Shown: positions 7,376-14,375, numbered from the stretch's first letter. The stretch is 14,431 bases of DNA from Candidatus Bipolaricaulota bacterium (GCA_018609825.1 JAHEOA010000194.1:1-14431); one strand, 5' to 3'. Made by a program: numbers and translations. Notes: a model not told the origin generated them from the letters alone.

Positions 7376-8445
7376 GAGGCGGTCACCTCCTCGGGCATCA
7401 TCCCGGGCACCTTGATGAGCCGTCGTTCGATCTCCTCGCGCGAGGCGCGTCTATAGAGCCCGCCCGCGATCACGCGAAGGTTGATCGCCTCGGCGTTGAC
7501 CCGCCAGATGTAGGTCGCCGCCATCCCGATGTCGAAGAACTGGCCCGGCTCCAGGTGCGTCATTTCCCGATACAACAGGTTCTCCAGTTGCTCTTGGAAC
7601 GCGTTCGCGTCCATGGTCTCGTCCAACGACGCCAGGCGACGCCCGTAGTGCGTGGCCTCGACGGCACGAATGAACGACGCTCGATCGGCGCTGTCCAGAA
7701 GCGAGCGCACCGTGCCCTCGTCGAGCCGTGCCCCTCCCTGAAGAACGTATCGATCCCGCTCGGCGGTGTCGACCGCGGTGCCCAGCACGCGCATGGCATA
7801 GACGAGATTCAGAATGTCGACTTCCGTGCCGAGCATGTGGCGCACGGCCTCGGCGTTGGGACCCTCCATCTGCTCCAGCAACGTTCGGGAGCCGGTGAAG
7901 TAGTGCCGGTCCAGCGCCAGCTCCAGCGTCGCCAACTCGCCGCTCGACTCGTAGTCGGCATAGGCCTGCGACAGCGGGCGATAGTAGCGATTTCCCACTG
8001 TGAGCAGCTCGTCGATCACCGCCTCGATGCCTTCGCGCTCCAACAGCGTCTCGTAGAACGTGGTCGGATACAGGATCGTCGGGAACAGGCTTTCGCGAAT
8101 GGTGTCGGCGTCGGTGCCGGCGTGGAAGCCGCGGAAGATCGTCTTGAGGTTGAAGACCTCAAAGCGCTCCAAGATCAACGCGACCAGTTGCTTCGGCTCG
8201 TCAAACGCGATGTCGTGCAGCTTTTGAAAAACGCGCTGGGTGTGGGCAACGATCGCCTGTTCCACCATGTTGTAGCCCGTATGTTCGACGCTGGCGCGTT
8301 CGAGCTCGTCGGCGTAGTCGGTCTCGGCCAGCGCCGCGGTGAACTCGTCGAAGTCGTCCATGTCGAGATACGCCCCGAACTCGCTCGGCCCGAGCAGCCG
8401 AGATCTCAAGTAGCGCAGGCGCGTGTTCAGGTACTCGTAGGCCAT
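7372..8445 (-). CDS. atpC: A/V-type ATPase subunit C (shaft-to-ring coupler)
   Basis: Subunit C (V-type d) is a funnel-shaped helical protein sitting on the membrane ring and accepting the tip of the D/F shaft. The 357-aa all-helical sequence begins YEYLNTRLRYLRSRLL, typical of the first helix. It carries repeated three-helix modules with conserved segments such as NLKTIFRGFHAG (about residues 97-108), EVDILNLVYAMRVLG and the C-terminal EAINLRVIAGG. The start ATG is well supported by AGAGGAGG (8451-8458), 5 nt upstream. Forty-nine bases separate it from atpE. No defect was seen. Confidence 0.93.
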   Translation of the reverse strand: MAYEYLNTRLRYLRSRLLGPSEFGAYLDMDDFDEFTAALAETDYADELERASVEHTGYNMVEQAIVAHTQRVFQKLHDIAFDEPKQLVALILERFEVFNLKTIFRGFHAGTDADTIRESLFPTILYPTTFYETLLEREGIEAVIDELLTVGNRYYRPLSQAYADYESSGELATLELALDRHYFTGSRTLLEQMEGPNAEAVRHMLGTEVDILNLVYAMRVLGTAVDTAERDRYVLQGGARLDEGTVRSLLDSADRASFIRAVEATHYGRRLASLDETMDANAFQEQLENLLYREMTHLEPGQFFDIGMAATYIWRVNAEAINLRVIAGGLYRRASREEIERRLIKVPGMMPEEVTAS

Positions 8446-8494
8446 GCGTGCCTCCTCTGGGGGCGGGCCCGACGACCCGCGACCCGCGTCGCCC

Positions 8495-9064
8495 TCACTG
8501 TTGGAAGAGTTGGGCGCTCAGCTCGGGGCGATGCCGGCGGATGAGGTTTCCGATGCGCGTCTCCAGGCGATTGTCCACGAGCAGATCGCCCGAGACGCTG
8601 GTGGCGATGAAGCCGCCGATCGTGGTGATCGACTCGCCCGTCTGGTGATTCGTCCCCTCTAACAGCTCCTCAAAGACCCCCCGGTCGCGCTCGTCGAACT
8701 GCAGCACCAGGTCGCCGCCGATCTCCGACTCGGCCTCCTGGAGACAGGTCCGCAGGAAGCGCTTGTAGGCGTCGGCGTCCTCGCGCAGCCGTTCGGCTTC
8801 CTCGGAGAGCCGATCGAAGAGCGCGCGGGCGGCGTCGGCTTTGGCCCGCAGCACCGACGAGCGGGCCTGAGCCCGGGCGCGGCTGACGATGAGCCGTTTC
8901 TCGTTGTCAATGCGAGCCTTGGCGTCTTGGAGGGTCTGTTGGCGCCATTCCTCGATCTCGCGCTCGGCCGCCTCGCGGCGGCGCTGGGCCTCGTCTTCGG
9001 CCTCGTCCCGAATCCGCTGGGCCTTCTGCTCGCCCTCTTGCTCGATCCTGTTAAGGAGTTCCAT
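8495..9064 (-). CDS. atpE: A/V-type ATPase subunit E (peripheral stalk)
   Basis: Subunit E pairs with H to make the peripheral stalks that hold the head against the rotating shaft. The 189-aa protein has a charged, heptad-like coiled coil over residues 1 to about 75 (rich in Glu, Gln, Arg and Ala) and a globular alpha/beta C-terminal domain. The domain contains ITTIGGFIATSVSGDLLVDNRLETRI, here residues about 145-170, which matches the GGVVVxxxDGxIxVDNTLExR pattern of the family. It begins 13 nt after the atpK stop. No convincing ribosome site precedes ATG 9064, so translation may depend on coupling with atpK. Confidence 0.93.
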   Translation of the reverse strand: MELLNRIEQEGEQKAQRIRDEAEDEAQRRREAAEREIEEWRQQTLQDAKARIDNEKRLIVSRARAQARSSVLRAKADAARALFDRLSEEAERLREDADAYKRFLRTCLQEAESEIGGDLVLQFDERDRGVFEELLEGTNHQTGESITTIGGFIATSVSGDLLVDNRLETRIGNLIRRHRPELSAQLFQQ

Positions 9065-9077
9065 AGGCCAGCGGCGC

Positions 9078-9404
9078 TTAGATGAGGAAGAGCGCGACGA
9101 AGCCGAAGATGACCAGCGTCTCGGGAATCACGATCAAGAGGATGCCCGTGCCGAGTTGGCCCGGATCTTCGGCGACCGCGCCCACGACCGCGGGAATGGC
9201 TCGCGTCATGGCAAGGCCCGTGCCGAGCGCGCCGCCGAGCAACGCGAGGCCCTTGCCGAGCGCCGCGAGGCCGGCGCCGGTGGTCATGCCGACGGCCGCT
9301 TCGGCCTCCTCTTGGGCGAAGGCCCCGACGGCGACGACCAGCAAGAGCGCGTTGAGCACGACGAGTCCGGCTCCGAGGCGTTTGAGCGTCTGTGCGTGAT
9401 TCAT
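9078..9404 (-). CDS. atpK: A/V-type ATPase subunit K (membrane ring proteolipid)
   Basis: The K subunit forms the rotating ion-carrying ring. The 108-aa protein has one two-helix hairpin: a Gly/Ala-rich helix (about 43-67), a polar loop ending AVAEDP (76-81) and a second helix (about 85-108). The second helix bears the ion-binding carboxylate Glu95 in IPETLVIFG. No Gln accompanies the carboxylate in either helix, which argues weakly for protons rather than sodium. Unlike the shortest archaeal forms, it starts with a hydrophobic segment (about 10-29) ending GAFA|QEE, which looks like a cleavable signal peptide. ATG 9404 has a strong ribosome site AAGGAGGA (9415-9422), as expected for the subunit needed in most copies. 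Confidence 0.95.
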   Translation of the reverse strand: MNHAQTLKRLGAGLVVLNALLLVVAVGAFAQEEAEAAVGMTTGAGLAALGKGLALLGGALGTGLAMTRAIPAVVGAVAEDPGQLGTGILLIVIPETLVIFGFVALFLI

Positions 9405-9452
9405 GGTTGAAGCGTCCTCCTTAGTCTCCGGGTTTGGGTTGCGATGGAACCG

Positions 9453-11453
9453 TTAAGATCGGGTTGACTTCTCCACGGCGGAGACGTCCACCTCGCGGAA
9501 CGGCCGGTAGGGGACGCCGCCCAACTCCTCCAACAGGAATTTCTCGAAGAACTCCACCCACTGAAGACGGGCGGACTGGATGCCCCCCTCAAAGACGTGC
9601 AGCACCAGGTTGAACGTGTGCAGCACGACGGCGGCCACGGCGGCCAGGATCACCCCGAGCACGACGACGCTGCCGGCCAGGAAGCTGATGAATTGATTGA
9701 TGAGAATGCTCAGCATCACCGCGGCGATGGCGAAGCCCATGACACGGGCGTAGGAGAGCATGTGGACGAACGGCGTCGGCATCTCCAGCAGCGTGTTGAT
9801 CCCGCCCATGGCCAAGAACGGGATCCCGATCGCCCAGAGGCCGACCCCGTACCACGCCGCGCCGGCCAGCTGGGGCACGCGCTCGGAGAGGTCGCCGATG
9901 AGGATCGTGATGCCGAACAGGGCCAGCAGCAGCCCGACCTTGGCGAAGGCATGCTTGCGATCTCCCAGCCGAAGTGCCGTGAGCACGCCGAAGGCGAGCC
10001 CGATGGTGACCTGGACTATCCCGATGCCCAACACGAGGGGCAGCAGCCAACCGGCCGGGCTGTAGCCGCCTTGGACGTGCTCCACGCGCGGCAGGGGCCA
10101 CCAACCGAGATGCCAGCCGAACGCGTGGCCGACCTCGACCCCGAAGACCTCGCCGAACAGAATCCCGGCAATGACGGAGAACAGGCCGCCGTGCAGTAAC
10201 ACACGAATGGCGCCAAGCCCGGTGTCGGACTCGGGCATGCGCGTCAGCATGGGGCTCGACAGACCTGGGAAGCCGCGGCGTGCCCATACGGCCAACGCGA
10301 CGATGACGAGCCCGTAGCCGAGGTCGCCGACGATGATGGCGAACATGATGGGGAAAAACAGGCTGATCATCGGGACCGGGTCGATGCTGCCGTGCTTGGG
10401 TACCCCGAAGATGTCCAGAATCAGCTGATAGGGCTTGGACCAGCGGGACTGCACGAAGGACACGGGAACCGCGTCGTGATCGGCTTCGGTGGGGTCCTCG
10501 TTGACGACGATGTCGGGAAACTCCGTGCTGAGCGTCGACCGGAACGCGTCGTACTCGTCGTCCGGAATCCAGCCGGAGATGATGACGGCGTAGTCGGTGT
10601 AGCCGAAGCGCTCCGACGCCTCGACTTGGGCCAACCGGTTCTCCAGCGCCCACGTCAGGGCCATCATGCGACGCCCGTGCTCTTGGCCGAGCTCGTGCAG
10701 CTGGCGGTTGATCGCCTCCAGGCGCCGGGGAATCTCGTCGCGGTCCTGGCGCAGTTGCTGAACGGCGTCCGGGAAGCTCAACTCTTCCACATGGGCCGGC
10801 AGCGAGATGGGGCGGAAGCCCTTGGCCTGCAGGTACTCCGCAACGGCGTCGGCCAACTCGGACTCGACGCTGACCACGACCTCGATGCGGTCCTCGGACA
10901 GCGTCTGCGAGGCCAACTGGTACCGATCGCCGAGCTGGTCCGCGAGCACGTCGCGGATCTGGTCGACGTCGACGCGCCCCTTGTCCTCGGCCAGCATCGC
11001 CACGATCGAGCGGCCCTCGCGCGGCACTTGATCCAACAGGCCCGGGCTAACGTCGACGATCTCGCCGACGAGCTCAACGGAGGTGAGTCGGTCGCGCAGC
11101 TTGCGGCGCTCGGAGACGAGCGAGCGGAGCTCGTCCTCCAGCGACTCGATCTGCTCGCGGAACGCCGTCGCCACCTCGTCGACCTGGCCGTCGACGGCGT
11201 CGAGCTCGTCCTGGCTGAGCTGGAGCAGTTCGGGGTCGACCTCGCGGAAGTAATCCAGAATGCCGCGCGCCTTGACTAGCGCGTTCTCCACGTCCTGCCG
11301 CTGCTCGGACAAGGGCCCGTCGTCGAGGTCGGCCTGCAGATCAAGCGGGGCCTCCTCGATGTGGAGCACGCCCAGATCCTGGAGCCGCTCGATCAGCGCG
11401 TCCCGCTGCGCGCGCGCATACACCATGTAGACGCGCTTCATCGATCGCATCAT
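9453..11453 (-). CDS. atpI: A/V-type ATPase subunit I (membrane stator, ion channel)
   Basis: Subunit I (V-type a) holds the ion half-channels next to the K ring. The 666-aa protein has a long soluble N-terminal arm of coiled coils and alpha/beta lobes (1 to about 355), which binds the peripheral stalks. A membrane domain (about 360-645) with roughly eight helices follows. The membrane part contains the family motif VGDLGYGL and the essential arginine Arg570 in LSYARVMGF, which releases ions from the ring carboxylate. FNLVLHVFEGGIQSARLQWVEFFEKF near the end (two adjoining stretches) is also typical. The start is uncertain: ATG codons at 11453, 11450 and 11441 all fit. The nearest GGAGGAG is inside the end of atpH, rather far away, so coupling to atpH (6 nt between stop and start) is likely. 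Confidence 0.96.
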   Translation of the reverse strand: MMRSMKRVYMVYARAQRDALIERLQDLGVLHIEEAPLDLQADLDDGPLSEQRQDVENALVKARGILDYFREVDPELLQLSQDELDAVDGQVDEVATAFREQIESLEDELRSLVSERRKLRDRLTSVELVGEIVDVSPGLLDQVPREGRSIVAMLAEDKGRVDVDQIRDVLADQLGDRYQLASQTLSEDRIEVVVSVESELADAVAEYLQAKGFRPISLPAHVEELSFPDAVQQLRQDRDEIPRRLEAINRQLHELGQEHGRRMMALTWALENRLAQVEASERFGYTDYAVIISGWIPDDEYDAFRSTLSTEFPDIVVNEDPTEADHDAVPVSFVQSRWSKPYQLILDIFGVPKHGSIDPVPMISLFFPIMFAIIVGDLGYGLVIVALAVWARRGFPGLSSPMLTRMPESDTGLGAIRVLLHGGLFSVIAGILFGEVFGVEVGHAFGWHLGWWPLPRVEHVQGGYSPAGWLLPLVLGIGIVQVTIGLAFGVLTALRLGDRKHAFAKVGLLLALFGITILIGDLSERVPQLAGAAWYGVGLWAIGIPFLAMGGINTLLEMPTPFVHMLSYARVMGFAIAAVMLSILINQFISFLAGSVVVLGVILAAVAAVVLHTFNLVLHVFEGGIQSARLQWVEFFEKFLLEELGGVPYRPFREVDVSAVEKSTRS

Positions 11454-11459
11454 GACGAA

Positions 11460-11822
11460 TCAGCCGGCGAGCAGCTCCTCCTTCAGGCGGTCCACGAGTT
11501 CATCCAGGCGCCCCTCCGCGGATTGGCGAATCTGCTGCGCCTCCTGCTCGGCCTCGTCGAGGAGCTTTTGCGCCTCCTGTTCGGCCTCTTCTCGGGCTTC
11601 TTGGCGCATCTGCTCAATCTGTTCGTTGACCTCGGCCTCCACGCGCTCGCGTTGCTGTTGGAGCTCGGCCTCAACTTGCTGGAGACGGTCGTCGGCCTCC
11701 TGACGGGCCTGTTCGACGCGCGTCTCGATCTCCTTCTCCTTGTCCCGGATCGCGACGAGTTCCTTGAAGCGGTCCTCCGGGTTCATGGGCTCGGACGATT
11801 CCGCGTGGGCAGAATGGGCCAT
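11460..11822 (-). CDS. atpH: A/V-type ATPase subunit H (peripheral stalk coiled coil)
   Basis: This 120-aa protein is almost entirely one charged helix (Glu/Gln/Arg-rich from residue about 17 to 115), the form of subunit H (AhaH; G in Thermus naming), the partner of subunit E. Its short N-terminal lead MAHSAHAESSEP is unconserved in appearance. An internal Met13 begins a sequence more like a canonical start. ATG 11822 is nevertheless favoured by AAGGAG (11829-11834) exactly 6 nt upstream. It is the first gene of the ATPase operon, as in many archaea. The low-complexity sequence alone would not identify it; its position ahead of atpI does. Confidence 0.85.
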   Translation of the reverse strand: MAHSAHAESSEPMNPEDRFKELVAIRDKEKEIETRVEQARQEADDRLQQVEAELQQQRERVEAEVNEQIEQMRQEAREEAEQEAQKLLDEAEQEAQQIRQSAEGRLDELVDRLKEELLAG

Positions 11823-11834
11823 GCTTCGCTCCTT

Positions 11835-11888
11835 AAAAACAAAAAAACCGGCGTTGGTTCCAGCTAATCGCTCGGGCCGTGCGACGGC
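11835..11888 (-). promoter_or_regulatory. atp operon leader with small hairpin and U-rich tract
   Basis: In the predicted leader GCCGT-CGC-ACGGC (11888 to 11876) can form a 5-bp hairpin near the 5' end. Further on, a weak AACC/GGTT pairing is followed by a T-rich tract (11848 to 11835: seven T, one G, five T) that ends immediately before the AAGGAG ribosome site. The tract resembles a terminator tail, but its hairpin is weak; it may simply keep the ribosome site unstructured. Confidence 0.3.
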
Positions 11889-11891
11889 GCC

Positions 11892-11920
11892 ACTATAGCA
11901 TACGGAACGGGACGCGGCAA
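11892..11920 (-). promoter_or_regulatory. sigma70-type promoter of the atp operon
   Basis: On the minus strand TATAGT (11897 to 11892) matches five of six -10 bases. TTGCCG (11920 to 11915) is a partial -35 at a 17-nt spacing. Transcription would begin near 11885, giving a leader of about 63 nt. An archaeal TATA reading (GCTATAGTG) would start near 11869 and is also possible. Confidence 0.5.
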
Positions 11921-12044
11921 ACCTCGCAATCCGAGCGGTTTATCGCGGAATTTCGCCCCCACCGGGACGCGCTCGTTGCTTCCGTCGGCTCCGTGCCCGA
12001 GCGTCCGCATGCCAGCGGCCTGAGCGCCGATGACGTGCCCGAGG

Positions 12045-12476
12045 CTACATGCGATGGACGGTGCCGAGCGCCCGCTTCAGGTCGTCGATGCCGTCGGAGA
12101 GGTCCTCGACGGGGCCCTCGATGTCGGCCCCCGGCTGCGTCACGTAGGTCCGGATCTGGCGCACGTGCTCGAGGAGCTTGCCCACGGCGTCGCGCAGCTC
12201 CGGCGAGAAGTCGCGCCCGTGGTTCGTCATGATCGCCTGCAAGTCCTCGAGGACCCTGTCGAGGCGCTTAACGAGGATGCGCGGGGTGGCGTGGCCGGGA
12301 CTGCCCCAGCCGAACTCCAGCTCGCGCACGCCCTCACGCAGCGTCGCCTCCAGCTCCCGATACGCCTTGCGCAGCGTCTGCTGCTGGCTCTCGGGCAGGA
12401 ACGGGAACCGCGAGACCTCGAAGCGCACGACCTGCTTGAGGCCGTCGAAGTCGAGATGCGGCGGATGGGCCGTCAC
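12045..12476 (-). CDS. hypothetical helical protein, 143 aa
   Basis: I do not recognise this family. The 143-aa protein is predicted mostly helical and has no signal peptide or membrane segment. A moderately basic middle (LREGVRELEFGWGSPG, then RILVKRLDRVLEDLQAIM) precedes a C-terminal helix pair around RQIRTYV and GIDDLKRALG. It starts with GTG at 12476, overlapping the stop of a 35-codon ORF by 4 nt (GTGA), with a very good ribosome site GGAGGT (12486-12491) 9 nt upstream. That coupling and the GC-rich third positions support it as a real gene. It appears to be the last gene of a three-gene unit with the zinc-ribbon protein. The function is unknown. Confidence 0.75.
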   Translation of the reverse strand: MTAHPPHLDFDGLKQVVRFEVSRFPFLPESQQQTLRKAYRELEATLREGVRELEFGWGSPGHATPRILVKRLDRVLEDLQAIMTNHGRDFSPELRDAVGKLLEHVRQIRTYVTQPGADIEGPVEDLSDGIDDLKRALGTVHRM

Positions 12477-12580
12477 TCGGCATCGACCTCCGGCTCGGGC
12501 CCGAGCCGGCCGGCGGCCTCATGCGCGTCGTCCAACCGGACGGATCGGCCGACGTCCGCGATCACCGTCGGCTCGACCAT
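12473..12580 (-). CDS. small ORF, 35 aa, overlapping both neighbours
   Basis: This unrecognised acidic 35-aa ORF runs from ATG 12580 to TGA 12473. It overlaps the end of the zinc-ribbon gene by 19 nt and the GTG of the next gene by 4 nt. GAGGTGG lies about 7 nt upstream of the ATG, and nearly every third codon base is G or C, as in neighbouring genes. No membrane segment or motif is visible. It may encode a peptide or may only couple translation of its neighbours. Confidence 0.45.
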   Translation of the reverse strand: MVEPTVIADVGRSVRLDDAHEAAGRLGPEPEVDAE

Positions 12581-12762
12581 CGCGACACCACCTCGCCGCA
12601 GTTGGGGCAGTAGGTTGGGTCGTCCTTGACGTAGTGGCCGCAGTGGGGGCACTTGCGCGACATGCCCCGGTGCGCGAGGAAGTAGAGATAGGCCCGCCAG
12701 CCGATCCACCAGCTGGCCACGAGCACGACGACGGCCCCAAGCAATTCCAGTCCGAATCCCAT
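12562..12762 (-). CDS. membrane-anchored zinc-ribbon protein, 66 aa
   Basis: One transmembrane helix (residues about 7-29, ending in aromatic WRAYLYFL) precedes a small cytoplasmic zinc ribbon. The metal site is Cys38-Pro-His-Cys41 and Cys52-Pro-Asn-Cys55, separated by ten residues, a rubredoxin-like knuckle pair. Such small proteins are common but mostly uncharacterised; the ribbon could bind a partner protein or nucleic acid. Immediately upstream, TATACT lies 7 nt from the ATG with no ribosome site, suggesting a leaderless transcript starting at or near the start codon. It is the first gene of a likely unit with the 35-codon ORF and the 143-aa protein. Confidence 0.85.
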   Translation of the reverse strand: MGFGLELLGAVVVLVASWWIGWRAYLYFLAHRGMSRKCPHCGHYVKDDPTYCPNCGEVVSRWSSRR

Positions 12763-12769
12763 CGGGCTC

Positions 12770-12799
12770 AGTATAGGAGAGCGACCCCACCCTCACCAA
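12770..12799 (-). promoter_or_regulatory. putative promoter for a leaderless zinc-ribbon transcript
   Basis: TATACT (12775 to 12770) matches five of six -10 bases and sits 7 nt before ATG 12762, so the RNA would begin at or next to the start codon. A weak -35, TTGGTG (12799 to 12794), is 18 nt upstream. There is no ribosome site in between, which agrees with leaderless translation. Confidence 0.4.
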
Positions 12800-12842
12800 G
12801 CGAGCGGGAGCGAGCCACACGGCGGCCGTCGACCACCGTGGG

Positions 12843-12890
12843 GCCGGCGTGCACGGATCGACGGGCCCGCGAGGGGCCCGGCACGCCGGC
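12843..12890. repeat. nested inverted repeat / strong stem-loop after the thiolase gene
   Basis: GCCGGCGTGC (12843-12852) pairs perfectly with GCACGCCGGC (12881-12890). Inside it, CGGGCCC (12862-12868) pairs with GGGCCCG (12874-12880) around a GCGAG loop. On one side 9 nt bulge out; on the other the two stems are contiguous. It begins 26 nt after the thiolase stop. It could be a terminator (although no T-run follows on the minus strand), a 3'-end stabiliser, or a dispersed palindromic repeat. Confidence 0.7.
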
Positions 12891-12916
12891 AGCTTGTCTT
12901 GGAAAAACTCGGTGTA

Positions 12917-14056
12917 CTAGACGCGCTCGACGACCGTGGCGATGCCCTGCCCGAAGCCGATGCACATCGTCACCAGGCCCGTCGTGGCGTCCTGGCGCTC
13001 GAGCTCGTGGATCAGCTTGGTGAGGAGAATGCCGCCGGTGGCGCCCAGTGGGTGCCCGTGGGCGATGGCGCCGCCGTTGGGGTTCACGCGATCCCAGTCC
13101 GGGTCGAGCTCGCGACCCCAGGCGAGCGGTATCGACGCAAACGCCTCGTTGATCTCGACGAGGTCGATGTCAGCCAGCCTCATGCCCGCCTTGTCCAGGG
13201 CTTGCTGGGTCGACGGGATTGGGCCCGTGAGCATGATCGTCGGATCGACGCCCACCACCGACGACGAGACCAGTCGGGCCTTCGGCGTCAACCCGAGCTC
13301 ATCGGCTTTCTGGCGCGTGGTGACGAGCAGCATCGCCGCGCCGTCGCTCATCTGACTGGCGTTGCCGGCGGTGATCTGTCCGTCGGGCCGAAAGGCCGGC
13401 GCGAGCGTGGCGAGCTTGTCCAGGCTCGTGTCGCGCCGCACGCCCTCGTCGTCCGTGACCGTTCCCTCGTCGGTCTCAACGGGCACGATCTGATCCTGGA
13501 GACGGCACTCGTCCTGGGCGCGAGCCAGACGCTGATGGCTCTCCAGCGCGAACTCGTCCAGTTCTTGACGGGAAATCTCCCATCCCTCGGCGATCCGCTC
13601 GGCCGACTCGCCCTGCCAGACGACCTCGTATTGTTGGGTGAGTTTCGGGTTCATCGGCTTATCGATGTCCGAGCTGATCGGCTCGCGCGTCATGCTTTCC
13701 ACGCCGCCGCCAATGACGACGTCGCTCGTATTCGCAGCGATCTGCTGGGCGGCGTACATGACGGCCTGCTGGCCCGACCCGCAGAGCCGATTGACGGTCG
13801 TGCCGGCGACGCTGACGGGCAGGCCGGCTTCGAGGCCAATAAATCGGGCGACGTTGCCGCCCTGCTCGCCGCGCTGGGTGACGCAGCCGAGCACCAGGTC
13901 GTCGATCTCGTCCGGGTCGATTCCCGTCTTGGTGACGAGTTCCTTCAGGGCGACGATGCCGAGGTCATCGGGGCGGACCTCAGCGAACGCGCCGCCGGCC
14001 TTCCCCACGGGCGTCCGGATGGCCTCGACGATGACGGGCTCGCGCGCGGCGTCCAT
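12917..14056 (-). CDS. thiolase (acetyl-CoA acetyltransferase / 3-ketoacyl-CoA thiolase)
   Basis: Thiolases condense two acyl-CoA molecules or cleave 3-ketoacyl-CoA, in beta-oxidation, polyhydroxyalkanoate or mevalonate routes. The 379-aa length and all catalytic residues fit: nucleophile Cys92 in NRLCGSG, His335 in GGAIAHGHPLGATG and Cys365 in MCIGFGQG, with the oxyanion loop NEAFA. ATG 14056 follows the MTH865-like gene by 6 nt, with GGGGAG (14069-14074) as a distant ribosome site, so the pair is likely one transcript. No hydratase, dehydrogenase or HMG-CoA synthase gene is near, so the direction of the reaction and chain-length preference cannot be told. Stop is TAG. Confidence 0.95.
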   Translation of the reverse strand: MDAAREPVIVEAIRTPVGKAGGAFAEVRPDDLGIVALKELVTKTGIDPDEIDDLVLGCVTQRGEQGGNVARFIGLEAGLPVSVAGTTVNRLCGSGQQAVMYAAQQIAANTSDVVIGGGVESMTREPISSDIDKPMNPKLTQQYEVVWQGESAERIAEGWEISRQELDEFALESHQRLARAQDECRLQDQIVPVETDEGTVTDDEGVRRDTSLDKLATLAPAFRPDGQITAGNASQMSDGAAMLLVTTRQKADELGLTPKARLVSSSVVGVDPTIMLTGPIPSTQQALDKAGMRLADIDLVEINEAFASIPLAWGRELDPDWDRVNPNGGAIAHGHPLGATGGILLTKLIHELERQDATTGLVTMCIGFGQGIATVVERV

Positions 14057-14062
14057 GATCGC

Positions 14063-14317
14063 TCAGAGCTCCCCGGCGCTTTCGAGGCCGGCAATGACGT
14101 CTGCCACGAACGAGTCGACATCATGGTAGGGGAACTCGGCCTGGCTGGAGAGCTTCTGCGACAGCTCCATCGCCGACCAGGACTTGTCGCCAGCGGTGAA
14201 CTGCGTGTTGGGACCCTGGGGCAAGACAGGGAGAAGTTCCATGACGTTATTGATCGGGTAATCTGCTTTGCCGAAGACGTCCTTCAGTTGCTGTTCCAGT
14301 TCCTCGCGCTCGCTCAT
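14063..14317 (-). CDS. MTH865-like family protein, 84 aa
   Basis: The protein closely follows the MTH865 family pattern as I know it from methanogens and haloarchaea: DVFGKADYPINNVMELLPVLPQGP, then a GDKSWSAMEL segment, then FPYHDVDSFVADVIAGLE (several short stretches). The family is a small helical fold with no established function. The length is typical, with no signal or membrane segment. ATG 14317 has an ideal ribosome site GGAGGT (14324-14329) 6 nt upstream and a TTGACA promoter. The thiolase gene follows 6 nt after its stop. Whether the two products act together is unknown. Confidence 0.85.
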   Translation of the reverse strand: MSEREELEQQLKDVFGKADYPINNVMELLPVLPQGPNTQFTAGDKSWSAMELSQKLSSQAEFPYHDVDSFVADVIAGLESAGEL

Positions 14318-14345
14318 GGGGGCACCTCCGTGGTCTGGTGGGAAG

Positions 14346-14375
14346 AGTGTAGCGCTCGGGGTTTTCGCCTGTCAA
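14346..14375 (-). promoter_or_regulatory. sigma70-type promoter for the MTH865-like/thiolase unit
   Basis: TTGACA (14375 to 14370, six of six) is followed after 18 nt by TACACT (14351 to 14346, four of six). Transcription would begin near 14339, leaving about 22 nt of leader with the GGAGGT ribosome site. The remaining bases up to 14431 hold nothing else I can identify. Confidence 0.55.

Noticed and set aside
12768..12965. 65-codon minus-strand frame across the stem-loop and thiolase end
   Set aside because: It overlaps the conserved thiolase C-terminus in another frame and is Arg-rich with no ribosome site.
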